Below, one piece after another: positions 36,701-49,400 of a stretch of 64,000 nt of DNA; the first letter of the stretch is position 1, and each line of letters opens with the position of its first letter. Position numbers and translations under genes: made by a program. This DNA is from Crotophaga sulcirostris. Its lineage: Eukaryota; Chordata; Aves; Cuculiformes; Crotophagidae. The notes under the pieces are model-generated. The model ran no database searches. It saw nothing but the letters and a program-made list of their open reading frames with translations, and had not been told where the DNA came from. The stretch is taken from NCBI GenBank assembly GCA_013397455.1, contig VYZB01000295.1:559930-623929 (forward strand), given 5' to 3'.

Positions 36701-39700
36701 ATCCATTTATTATGAAAAGATTTTATCTATTTAGGCAAAAGAAATGGGAAGCAGCAAGATAAAGAGTTAAGTCAACAGAGAAACAAAATAAAAATTTATA
36801 TGACATATTGGCTTGTTTAGTGAAAGATCCCAAAGACAAAGGAATTACAGTTTTTCTGAAATAGAACAACAGTGTCTCAGTGATGTGGGGAAGGCTGTGG
36901 GCTTTTCCAGGAGCTCCAGGCAACGGGGGAATCTCCTGAATACTGGGGATATTCCCAGAAGACAAATTGCTCCTCTTTCACAGTGAGCATAGCAAGGGTC
37001 AGGGCAGAAAGGAGAATGACCCCGCTGGGGAACTCACACTGTGGATAAATAGAGGCATTGAAACACCACGAAGAAGGAGAGGGCAGGGACGGGTTTCCAA
37101 GTAGTGGCTTTTGAGGAAGAAGAAGGTCATTTGGTACACCTGACAAGGGAGATTGTTCAGAAGCAGAACTATGCTTGTTACAGTGCTGTGTCCTTGTGGT
37201 TTCCTACTGCCCTTCTTTCTGCTTGGAAGGACTCCCCTTGTGTTGGCAGCTTAGGAGCCCATGGAGGGGGCAGGTGAAATATAGCAGTGTCCTGATTCCC
37301 CTGCCCAAAATTATGGTTTTGATCCATTTGCATTATGCTAACACTTGGTGAAAGACCTTTGTTCTAGTTTGATCTTGACACCTTTCAGCTCCTCTGGTGT
37401 AAAGGTGTAGCTTCCCTGGGGACTTTGCTTGTCTATTCATAAAACCATTCATGGAAACACTGTGGTAGAAAATGTTCCTAGAGATTCAAATCATACTCAT
37501 ATTTTAACTACAGAACCTTAACCTGAGCAGTAAAATAGCATTAAAGACAGACAGGAGAGACCTGTGCACCCTACCTGTGCTATTAAGGCACACAGATCCA
37601 GAAAAGCAGGCTGCTGGTGGTTCTATGGCAGCTCCTTTGAGGCATGCCCTCTCCTGGTAGAGTACATTCCCCTTCAGTAATGCCATCCTTCAACCCTTGC
37701 CTTTGGAAAGTAATTGTGGACAGAGGTATGCAGAGTGGGTGAAGGTGGATGGCTGCTCCTGCTGCCGCAGGAGGGACAGGGCATCACCTCATGCTCCTGG
37801 TGGGTTCAGCACCCACAGTCAGAAAGGCCATCCCCAACTTGCTGTCCCTTCGTAGGGTGCTCACAGCTGCCTGCTCCCCTAGGCAACTGCTTGCCTTGCC
37901 CATACACACACATTGCCCCTGATTTGTGAAGCAATTACAGGGAGAACAGATGAGATCTGGGTTGTTGGTACTGCCAGGCTCAGATGGGGTGTGGCCTAAG
38001 GGCATTCTCATCTTGGGAAGCATCAACCATGGCTTTGATTGAGTGGATCATGTAAACCATGGAGCAAGAGATGGTCCTAGCCTGAGGAAGTCTATCCGTC
38101 TCTGCTCAGTCACTCCTGACCTTCCACAGCTTCATATTGTGTTCCCTTGAAAGAAGCTTTCCGGGAAAATACAGCAATTCCCATACATCATGTTGCCCTA
38201 GTTTAGGGCACGATCTGCAATTGTACTGTCTTCAAAATCTGTACGCTGCAGAGAATCTTGCCTGCAGGACTGGCACTTTCACATCCAATTTCCTTCCACA
38301 CAGAAGTCTGGGGAAATGGTTTTTGTTAGAGCTGGGCTTGTTGGAAGAATGCTGATGAAGTGAAACATAAACACATTGTGCTGGAATTTTCATGGGAAAA
38401 TGTTGCTGAAGGGTTTCAGCACGCCTGGAATGTGTCTCTTCAGTACTAACCCTCTCATTCCATCTTGTATTCGCATACAGTGCAGTTAGAGTGCAGGAAT
38501 ATGTATAAATATCCCAAAGAAAACATTTTAACTTTAACCAATTAAAAATTAAGACCAAAAGGGAAAGTACATGAAGCCTCTCGATTTTCAACCTTTTTTC
38601 CCAACCTGGGAAAACACCGTATTTTGCAACCTCAGTGTTTCCTACTGGCAACAGTTCAAATGTATGACCACTGCTGGAATTTCTGTTTGCCCTTCCAAAT
38701 GAAATGTATTTATTTCCTCCTCCCTATCGTTACTAATGAATCGAACAGTTCTGTGATAACACACTGGTGGTATTAAGCACTGAGGAATAGAGCCAGAACA
38801 ATATAACATTTACTTGGTTTCCAAGTAGGAAACGAGTGGAATTTTACTGTCATGAAAATGTAGAAAATCTTGGAATAAACTGCAGATGTTAAACCAAGAA
38901 AGACGAATGCACATATTTTGATTAATCTAGATGCCATGTGGAAAAAATTGCACCTTGAATTCATACCCCCCCCAATAATTCTTGAATAGTGTATGGTTTT
39001 AAATCAATACAGCTTGTAGTGGCTAATAGAAGATTCTTTCCACAGCTGATGAAAATCCTCGAGTTCTTGATTTCTTTTTTATAATAATGGAAAGGAGAAA
39101 TAAAACCCAATTTGTAACTGTCTAGAAAAGAGAGCATAGTAGGAACAGCATTTCAGCTTATGTCCAAGTGTAGTGTCTTTTTCACAGCAGTGCAGGGACT
39201 TTTTAAAAATATATTTTAAACATGAGCTCCTGGAGCTAAATGATATTGCACGTGTAGGAATTTGTTCTGAGGATTATGAATCAGAACTTTTACCAGCCCT
39301 GGACTTGCCAATGCAGTCCTGGCACCAAGTGGACATACATCTCCTTTCTCTTCACTGGAAAGGGTGACTGGTGAGTAGACTCACAGGTGTCTATAGACAG
39401 ACATACACACATTTATGGTGGATTGCTGTAATGTTATGCCATTTATATGTATGTGTGTGTGTATAAATAAAAATAATACATAATAGTGTATATAGTTGCT
39501 GGAAAATTGTACAATCCTCAAGGCTGAGATCACTCTTATCTCCTCTGAATGGTGTGGCTGAAACGTGAAAAACAATGTCTATTGTCTAGGGCTTTATTTC
39601 TCCCTTGACTCACACTAGGCTTGCTGGGAGGTGAGGAAAAATTTGGCTCCAAAGCCAGGTGTGATCTCCTTGCCAAAGGAGAACTCAGGTGCAGCCGGGG

Positions 39701-39900
39701 CACATGGGGTGGGTGGAAAATGATATGTGCTTCATGGAAACTATTAATAATCAACTCTCTTAAACGGATAGGATTGCCATCAGAATAGCTGGCAGCATGC
39801 AGGGATGTTTTAGTCATTTAGAAAATGCTGAAAATCCCACTGGCTTTCCCCCAGTGCTTGTGGTTAGATTGTGTATGAGGTTTCTGACATTATTTTCCTA
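18712..39900. other. Intergenic DNA between EIF5 and the Sec6-family gene
   Basis: About 21 kb without a supportable gene. Longest open frames (for example 20697-21161) lack family resemblance or splice context. Small items: a 15-bp direct repeat at 31858-31872/31887-31901, TTTG repeats near 36120, a short TG run near 39450. Noncoding RNA exons or enhancers could be present but cannot be shown from sequence alone. Confidence 0.5.
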
Positions 39901-39915
39901 AAAGAGAAAGAGAAG

Positions 39916-39946
39916 TTACGTAAGAGGGCTGTCAGCCTCATAAAAG
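39916..39946 (+). promoter_or_regulatory. Candidate core promoter of the Sec6-family gene
   Basis: TTACGTAA at 39916-39923 (perfect C/EBP-PAR-bZIP/NFIL3 palindrome) lies 15 bp before CATAAAAG at 39939-39946, a variant TATA box. Transcription would start near 39970-39975 and give a leader of about 180 nt to the ATG at 40153. Alternative: a 3' splice site (TTTCTGATAATATTCCCAG) at 40120 would make the ATG exon internal with the promoter farther upstream. Confidence 0.4.
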
Positions 39947-40152
39947 TGTCCTCACTCAGCACTGGCAGGAACCAGGTTCATCTTCTTAGAAGGCAGCTGA
40001 AGCCTATAGCTGCACAGAAAAAAGAATAAGGCTGGGAAGAAATGTCTTCTCTGGGAGAAAATCATTAAGATCACCTTGCACAAAAGGGTTTCTAATTTTT
40101 TTTTCTGATAATATTCCCAGTTGGACAGAAAGCATCTGAATGTACTGGGATC

Positions 40153-40438
40153 ATGAGGAAGACAAAGTATTCCTGGGGAGCCTTCATGGGAAGAGGCAGC
40201 AAGTGGGAGAACTCGGCCGCGGAAAATACAAGGATGCTGCCCAAGGCCACGCGTGAGGAGAGAAAGAAGCAGGAAGCAAAGAGGAGAGGGAAACTGAAAT
40301 CCATGGCAGGCAAATTGCTAAAGGCCGTGGGTAATGGGAAAGAAGCAGCAGAGGAGAAGGCTGGCAGTGAGGATGTGGCAGGGAATTTGCTGAAGATTGC
40401 AACCAGTAGAATGGAAGTAGAGGGAGAGACACCTGCAG
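40153..40438 (+). CDS. TNFAIP2: TNFAIP2-like exon 1: basic N-terminus (residues 1-95)
   Basis: ATG has A at -3, and an in-frame TAA lies upstream at 40093-40095, so this is the first possible start in the exon. Residues 31-49 ([19 protein letters not shown]) are strongly basic, like the PIP2-binding N-terminus of M-Sec. Two similar short motifs follow, [10 protein letters not shown] (51-60) and [10 protein letters not shown] (76-85). Donor CAG/GTAGCC, phase 1. Confidence 0.8.
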
Positions 40439-43400
40439 GTAGCCTTGAAGTGATCTCTGGGTCCAGTCCTGGACCTTCTCTGCCTCTCCCAGCCCTGCAG
40501 ACTCTTGGTTTTGTTAGCTTCTGGAGTAGGTGCTTTACACTTTCCTCCTTCCCATTCTTCACCAGAGTTCTTGTCCTTTTTGAACCATACACTTGCTGCT
40601 CCAGAAACTTCTATATTTCACTTTCCTTTTGCCTCACAAGTATTTCTCTTTGCTGTTCTTATTTTTATACCTGCAAAGACTTCTGATATGTCTTGTGAGA
40701 AATATGATGTGCATATGACTGACATGATCGACACCCTGTCGGGTATAAGTGCTGTTCTTCCACAGATGGGGAGGAGGAGGGAGGTTGTACATGGGCTAAT
40801 TGTACTAAGTAAACATTTCCTATGTGTAGTATGTATTGAAACAAGAAGAATGCAACTTGCTAGACTCCTCTGGAGCAACTTGCCAATTGCTTTCTTGAAG
40901 ATCCTTGCAATGACCCTTCTCCATTTTGTCATGTTCCTCCTTCCAGTTCTATTTGATTTAATTCCTGCTACACAGATGAGATATTTTCATAGAGGAAAGT
41001 TAGGGTACCGGTGAATGAGAAGCTCATACTCCTTCATTCTTCACTCTACGCCCAAAGCTGTATCCTGAGCTGATTTCAGAGCTCCACTGCTTCTGTCCTT
41101 GCTTAACTTTCCCTGGGTTCTCATCAAGTTTGATTTTTCCTCTGGGCTCTGCTCCAGATACCTTTGGGCAAATCTTGTTAACCCTTTGTTGCTCAATTTT
41201 TTAATCTGTAACATGCTCAGGAAAAAAAAGAAAACCCAACTGTGTGCAGTTATTGTGAGATTACTTTTAGTGGTGAGCTGAGTGTGATTGGTAAGATACT
41301 TCGGAAGCAAGCTATGGTGAAAAACTTCTCCTTCCAGCTTTTGAAGCATAATGATTTCATAACTGCCTTGACATGGTGTCTGGTGATTAGGGCAATGGCT
41401 CAGTCACCGCAGGTCCTTGCAGATGTGGAAATCGTGGGTTGTCATGTGAATCCCCTTTGCTGTCTTACTGAAGATAAGGAGCCCACCTGCTGATTTTCAC
41501 CTTTGGGTGAAGTAGCGCAGATAGTTGTTTGGCCTAATTAAAAGCCCTGACAAAGAAAGGGTCCTGGACTGCACTGCACAGCCTCAGTATAAGACAAGAG
41601 CTGTCTGGCAGGAGTGAAACCCTCTGTGTAGCCATGTTAGACTGTGAACAGGTGGCAGAGACCTTAAGAATTTGCAGCACTTTGGTCCTGCTACAGTTTC
41701 TGTAGAGAAGGCGGGATTCTTCCCAGGCTTGGTTTTCAGCTGTTGGCTGTTTCAGAAGATGTCTTTTCTCTAATGCTTTTCTTCTTGTCAAAAGGTACAT
41801 TCCTTAAGGAAGGATTGTAATGAATGAATCTGCATTGTCCACATTAGGAGTTCTACTGGAATGATGACAGAAAGCTGCAGAAGACTAGTCTGCAGACTTA
41901 GTTAGCCTCGAGGAGAAAGAGGAAAGAAAGTGCTTGCCCTGAGGAAACTGAAAAGGGCAAGTCCTAGACCTTAAATTAGGTGATCTTGAGTAGATCCTGA
42001 GGAATTTTGGGATACATATAAACTGCATACTTCAATACTTGGATACTAAAGTGATTTTGTCTTACAGAGGGCTGAATAAACATCAAGTTGTCTTGTTACT
42101 CTCTCTGTTACAGAGGAAATCATCTGCAGATGCATTGAGCAAGTAAAATTTTTAGAAGCTTGTGATCGTATTTATGACCTGGAGCATTCTGAAAGCAATG
42201 GTGTGGAAAAGTCTGAATCACTTTATACACTACTGGCTGAACGAATGTGGACTGTGGTGGGAGAAGCGCTCAGTGGAAGTGGTACGATGTTCCTGGAACC
42301 GTTACAGTCAGTGGGGGAATCACTGAAGTGGGAGAAGCAGAAGGAAGTGGAGTGGCTTGGCAGCAGCCGAGAGGTGGAGTCTGCTTCCACCTGGAGTCCA
42401 AACTTCTGGAGGAAAGATCTGGAGGAAAAACTAATACAGTATATGACAGCCCAGATTCCCCTGCTTGGTTCCTCTAGTACCACAGACGAGACTGCACTAA
42501 AACAGCATCTGAGTCAACTGGAAACGGTGTTTCTTCCAAGCCTGGAGCACAGAAGTGCTGTCTTCAAGGAGGCAGGACTGCTCGTCACCTATGCCCGCTG
42601 CTGTCACGCCTCTTTGTCTTCTCACCTTTCCACGCTTACTGACAGTAACCATCTCAGTTTCAGCCAATGTCTTTTAGTTTATGAATGGGGCCTTAAAATG
42701 TACAAAGGGTATGTTTGAAGGACTTATTTTTCTCTACATATTTTCTATGTCTCCACTCTTCAGTTCTGAGGACAATCCTTGCTTCTTGTTAACACTTTTG
42801 CTGAGTTTAGCTTTGCCCACTGCCTGTTTTATCTTCTGTGCTCTCAGTATTAGAGCCTTTTTTTTATTGCAGTACTGTGCCTCTTTCTAAATCCTTAGTA
42901 TCAGGCTCAGGGGCATACCTGAGGTAGGCAGGTGTTTCTCAATTGACTCCTGTGGACATCTACAGTATCCTGCTTCCTTAAACAATTTTGTTTCTCACAT
43001 TAAACCTCTTTTAGCAAGAACCATAATACTCTGATTACTCCAGAATAATTTCCTCTGGCCTTTATGTCAGGATGGTATTCTATTAACTTTTGTTTTCTCC
43101 TTGATTCTCTTTCTGCTTTATCTGGCTTGAAGTTTGACTAGTTGTTTCCGTATTTCCTGCATCAATGTTCAGATCACAGGGAAAACATATAGCAGATCAT
43201 TAAAGTCCTTCCCAATGGATGTGGCTTTCCGCATGATCTGAAGAGCAGCACATCTGGGACCTTTTGTCTCAATGTGAATTCAAAGCCTGTGGATGCCATC
43301 AAAGCCTGAAGGTTTCTTGTGATTTCTTTTTGCATGCCAGTGGTAGATGGGATGTTTGATTCTCTGTGTCCATGGTTACTTTGCTGCCTGACAGCTCCAA

Positions 43401-46400
43401 TCTACTTACATTCTAATAGTTTTCAGCCCTTTTGGGTTATTTAATTGCTTCCATCCAAGCCAAGAGCTTCTCTTTTCCTTGTATTAATTACACTTATGAA
43501 CTCTTGATTAGCTCATAAACATTTTGTCAGGTGAGCTCCTCCCCTTATCAGCTCCTGAAGGAGGGAGACAAGGTAGTGGATACACACTGGTGTGTGCTGT
43601 CAACAGACACATGGGAGACATGTGGCCAGGATGTATCCCTTCTACTGCTACTTTTGTGGGTTTGAAATGGTAAAACTTTGGTTTTAGATAGCAGTAATGG
43701 ATTGATGAAATATTGAAAACTTGCATGAAATGGGAGGTCAATAATTATGCAATGTAAATATACTATGAAAAGCTCAAAGATAAGAAAAATGTGTTATGCA
43801 AATTCCTTCAAGAAAAAAAAAAGCAAGAGCAACCCGTGACTGTGTTATGGTCAGAATGTAGTGAAGGAAGTGAAAATGAGAAGAGATGCCAGACTTAAGT
43901 ATTTGGATTTTCCTCTCTGAATACAGTTACAACCTTAATGAAAATTCCTATGTAGATGCAATTGTCCTGGTATATAAGTGCTTTTTATCCCATTCGGAGA
44001 GAATATGTGACACTTGTAAAATTGTGCATCCATGGAAGTGTGTTTGGGTGACTTTTCCCAAGTCCACGAAGGAATTCAGCAGCAGGACTGAGGGAAGGGG
44101 AGAGGGAAATGGTGGGTAAAAAGTGTAATTTGGGCAGGAAATATAGGAAGAAGGAAAAGAAACAACACAAAAGAATAGCTGGCAAAAGAGCATGATAAAG
44201 ATGATCTACCATGTTGTGGCTGCAAACACTGCTGGGTGCTTGCAAGGCACCCCATTTGCTTCGTGGCTGAGCAGGGGATGCCAGGTGGGAGGCAGGCTGT
44301 GGACCAGTGGGAAGCTGCCCCTCTGACTGAGTTCTTGTTTCTGTACGCAGCGGCTGCGAGACATGTCTGAGACCCGGGCAGAGCCCCCAGCACAACCATT
44401 CCCTTGGTGTACAGTGTCTCGTGTGGATTATTTTGAAGACTGAGGAAAAGTTACTTGCAGTCACCCGGGTAAGAACTCAGGAGTTTTACCCCAATCTGCC
44501 TGCTTTATTCCCATGGTTTTAAAATAAGGAATGTCCTTGTTAACTCAGCTGCTCCCTTGCTAGCTGAGCCAGCTCTGCTCAGGTGTGTGTGAGCCCCAAG
44601 GTCTCTATCTTGGCAGAGTTTCATTGCTGAGCCCAGGTGTGAAGATCCATGACTGTCTTCTGCCAAAGGGATGCTGCTCTGTCCTTGCTCCTTAGCAAAG
44701 AGGTGCTGGGGCATTTGCAAATCCTTCTTCATCTGATTGCTGCACCTTCTTTGTGCTGCAAAGCCAGCATATCTAGAGGAAAGGGAGGCCCTGGGTGAAA
44801 TCCATTTCTTTATTGAGGGCTGTTTCAAGATGTTGTTCATCTTCTCTCCAGCTGTTAATGAGCCCATTGTGTGCAACTGTTGGGTTTTTTTATCGCCCCT
44901 TTGCCTCAGCTGTGCAGGATATTGAGGTTGCAGGATTTGTATGTATGTGGACCCCTCACAGCTTTCTCCAGCCTGCTGATCTGACACTGCTGAGGTTATA
45001 GCAAAGACTATTTCCAGAGCCCAGCACAAGAAATTGTGCAGCTGGTGCATATCCAGCGCAGCTATCCTGTAAGGACAGGGCAGGGCATCCTGCTTGCAAT
45101 CCCACAGGTGACCTCAGCTCCAGGGCTGCAGATTCTCCTTTCCTCAGCAAAGTTCCCCTTTGAAGAATGCTGTCTCTGTGAGTGGAATACAGATGAAGAA
45201 GGGAAGATGCATTGCAGCAATGGGGAACTCCTGAGGAAACAGTGCTATTTGGAAAACTCAGTGGGTCCTTTCGGATTCAGCTAAAGCCCAAATGCAGGCG
45301 TTACTACACTCATCTCTTTCTTTTGCTTTCCCTTTCCATCAGTCGCCGGGGGAGCAGAGGAGGGGAAATGCCATGGCAAACTGGTGAATCACCCCAGGGG
45401 AAGTACCCTCAATTGCAAAGATTTTCCTCAAGACCCAGTCCCTGAAGGAGAACAAGGTTTTCACAAACATGGGAGTAGAGGTGCCAGCTGGTGACAATAT
45501 GCTTAAAACCTACTGATTTCAGTGTTTAACATTAAGCATCTTTATGAGCTGTTTCTAATCACTACCCTGTAGAAGACCACACAGTTCTTAAGGTCTGTTT
45601 TTAGCACGTATTTCGTTGAAGGAAGTAACTTTACTCAGTGCTAGTGAGGTTATCTTAGAGCATGTCACTGAGTCATTGACAAACCCTCACAGATGCTGAC
45701 TAACAGTGATGGAGAATTTATTTATTTTTTTTTTTATTCCTAAAAATGTAATGGCTGGACAAAGCTCTTGTTTAATGATGAGCTTTCTGCTTTCCTGATA
45801 CACCATGCACTAAGCAGGCTCATGTAGATGTGGCAGTGGTTATGAGCTTTTGTGTCATGCTGCCCTGAGTTAGCTGCATTTTTTCATGCCACTTTGGATC
45901 TGGAAGCACCACAGCTCTACGTGGTGCTGCGTTGTACGAAGAGAACAGAGTTGGAATTGATGGAGAGTGTGGTCCAGCAGCGACCCAGCTCACTTCAGAC
46001 TTGGCCAGTTTACGACCGGCTCCTGGTTCAAGCTAATGAGCTTAAGTGGACAGTAGCTGACTCCATATGGAAAAATTATGGATGTATCTTTACTCAGCTC
46101 AGTGGCATAGCTTATAAAACCTGCTTTATCCCTCTGTTTCTTTTTCTATTGCTATTGAGCAAATATCCTGTCAGTTACCTATGAGTGATTTTCATACAGG
46201 ATTTGACTGTAAATGCCATGATGTGGGTTTTGCCACTTCAGTGGATGACTACATTTTCTGAATGAAAAGATACTGACCAATATTAGCTATGGTCTGCTTT
46301 GCCTATGAATACCTGACTTGTCACTGGGAGTGCTGTTCTTATGTCTGCGCAATCTAAAAGCACTTCAAGTAGAAATAAGCAATGAGAACTGTGACTGTAC

Positions 46401-49400
46401 CTGAGGGTGCCGAGAGCTCCAATGTCATGTGGGGTTCAAAACCACTTCCAAACACCTCTATGGGGAACTCGGCCAGCTCTGCACACAGGTGGTGTTCCCT
46501 CAGCTCAGACATGTTTAGGGCAAGGGGGCTTTGTGCCTTTGAGGTTGCTAGGTTGGTGAACTGGAAATGATGGTGCCATTGATTGGATTGTCAATTTGTT
46601 CACCCCTGCCCTTGCTGTGCTGGGGAATTTGATATGTGTGCAAGGCAAACCTTCTAGCACAATGTCGGGGTTCATTCTGATACTGAACGGTAGAAAATGA
46701 ACTTTCTGTCCCCTGCTTTTGCAACTTTAGTTCAAAACTGGCTCTTTGTTCAAAAATGGCAGGACTGGACATGCACACCCGGACAAAAGCTTGAGGAGGG
46801 TTTAGGCTGACCTGCAAAGGATCGCTTGGGTCTGTGTCTCCTTCCCTCCCTTATTCTATTTTTTCAAGGTGATAAAAGCAGGACTGAGAAGTTCATGTGC
46901 TTTGGAGAATCTGGGCTGAGGACCTGCTGCTACTCAAAAAAATAAGGCTGTAGACTTGTTCTGCCTGCCTGCCTGTTGGTGTGTCAGTAATGCACTCCTA
47001 CCCTTGTTGAGCCCCTTAGCCAATTTTGACTGCACTTTATAACTACGTAGAGATCTCAAGGGTGTTAAATTCTTGTTTGTTTTAAAACAGCAGCTATACA
47101 GATAAGGGACCCAAGCTATAACTCAACCCCTTGTATTTTCTGAGAGGAAGTGATTGAAAGGGCAGTCAGCGCTGGCAGGCTACCCATCCATGGATCTGAA
47201 GCTTGTGCTTATTCAGACACATTGTCGGATCCAGAGCAACTAAGACCATGGCTCAACAAGTTATTGCTTTGCAGTTACTAACTAAACACATGCTTTGTCC
47301 CATTCAGGAGCAAGACCTTTGTGTTGGCTTAAGATGACACATTTTACTGTGTAGGCTAGGAGTGTTTGCACAGCTCAGCTGGGATGTGTTATCTCAGCAC
47401 ATCATGTTCACACAATTGTGCACAGTCAGGTGATGGCACTCGGGAGGAAAGGAATTTTTCTTGGGTTGTTTACAACTGTTTATTTGTCTTTGATTAACAC
47501 TTTTCAATGAGTACAGCAGAGCAGTTGTTTTGAATATACTTTTGATGAAATTCTTCAGTGACAGCCACAAATGTCCTTATTCATCAGCCAAAAAAGAACA
47601 AAGACAAAATTGGAAGATCAGACTTTACATTCTTTTTTTGTTCCTTGGAGGAAGATGCAGAGATGAAAGAATAAATAAGCAAGCCAAGTTTTTGAGTTTA
47701 AAGCTTCTATAAAGGTCAGATTGCGTTTTAAGCAATGAGCTCTTTCTCTGCAGTGTTTTGTTTTTACAGTCTATTCAAAATAACACAAGCCAGTCAAGTT
47801 TTGGGAAATTTCCCATCGTGCAGCCTCGTGGGGCTCATCTCTCCATGACAGTAGCTCTAAACACTAACCCGGCTCCTCTGTGCACTCAAAAGTCCCTGGC
47901 TCAAGTGAGGGAATGCTTTTAATTAGCACTGGCTGGTTTATGTGGGTGCCTGTTGGAGCTAGGAATGGTGTAGCTGGCAGCACAGTGTTGTGCCTAAGCG
48001 TTGCTTTGCTGTGTGGACGCCTTCATTTGAGCCAAGCTAACTAGGGAAGACTGTAGATAACCCAAGCTGACACTGGGATGAAAGGAAGCTGCAAATCATT
48101 TAAACTCAAACAAACAATGTAGAACAAAACAGAACAATGTTATTAGGTCAGCTGGAAAATAGCCAGGCTTTGGGTTAAATGAGATGGCCAAAAAAATAGA
48201 GGCAGAAATTCATCTAGTCCAAATGCATAACGAGAGGCTGGGAAACCTAACTCATTAGGAATGTCATTGTATCTCAACTGTTCTTTTTTTTCTTTTCTTT
48301 TCTTTTTCCTTTTCTTTTACTATTTAGAAGGAAGTAGGGAAAGCCCTGAAAGAAGCCTTTGATATTGGGAAACCCCGTTGTGCAGATGCTGCAGTCATTC
48401 AGGTAAACAGGGAGGAACTGGAAAACTCTCATGTGTTGGGGCAGTTATGTTTTTCCACACAAATGTGCAGGCATTTGACAAGACCAAGTTTTGAGTGTTT
48501 TGGGCTAAGGCCAGTGTGTTACAAGCTTGCAAGTTAACTACCATACTTAAACTGCATCTGTTTGCTCCCAAACCTGTTTTTCTCTTGTGCATATGTAAAG
48601 AAAACTAAACTAACTTAAAAAGGATGAGCCTGAGATTAGCTGATTCAAGCTGAAACTGCATTTTCATATGTGCACCCAGATTTTCATACAGTATTTTGCT
48701 AAGTCATGGTGCACGTTAACTGCTCTGCTCTGTATGAGTTCTGCAGAGCACTATTATAAAAGCAGGAAGAGTTTCCAAGCCATGGCAGGTCCACATATCT
48801 GACAGTGCAAACGCAGGCAGCTTGCTCCCTGCTCATGTGCAGGGTGCATCTGTGACTGCTGCCCTGATGGGTTAGGCAGCACAAGACACTTCTTCAGAGC
48901 ACAGCCAAGTGCTTGAAGGGCATTGCAGAAGTGCACTCTGGCTGATTTATGAGCAGTACATACCATGGCCAGAGGGTGTTTGGATCAAGACCTGCAGAAA
49001 GCTTAAAATAAATCCTGGAGTGTTCATGTGGACTCAAGTGATACCGCAGATCAGAAGCACGTTGTGGGCTGATGTGACTGTATCTTTCTCCACTGCCACC
49101 ACCCCAGCAGCAGTCCTGTCTCAGGTCATGAGAGACGGAAGTAGCTCCATGGTTCTTTGGGGTGACAGACCACCTCAGGCACCCCATTGGAGGCTGGCAG
49201 GAGGTGCTGCAGATCAGTAGCAGCTGGCCTTCCTTGGGAGGATACGGCTTTAGCTGGCAAAAACTGGCTGTTCTGGCCCAACCCAGGCCCAGGCACCAAC
49301 TGCAGAGCTCACAGAGGGGGCAGCTCCCTCCTTGCCTTGCCTTGCCCTGTGCCCTCTGGAGCAGTGGAACAATGATGTGCTCAGTGATGGACCTGTGCTA

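Noticed and set aside
40505..41014. 169-codon open frame on the plus strand
   Set aside because: Lies in intron 1 of the Sec6-family gene directly after its donor, with no family resemblance, no good splice context and a hydrophobic, low-information translation.
42061..42070. Alternative acceptor CTTACAG for exon 2
   Set aside because: Reading from it meets a TAA within a few codons in the needed phase; the acceptor at 42114 keeps the frame open.
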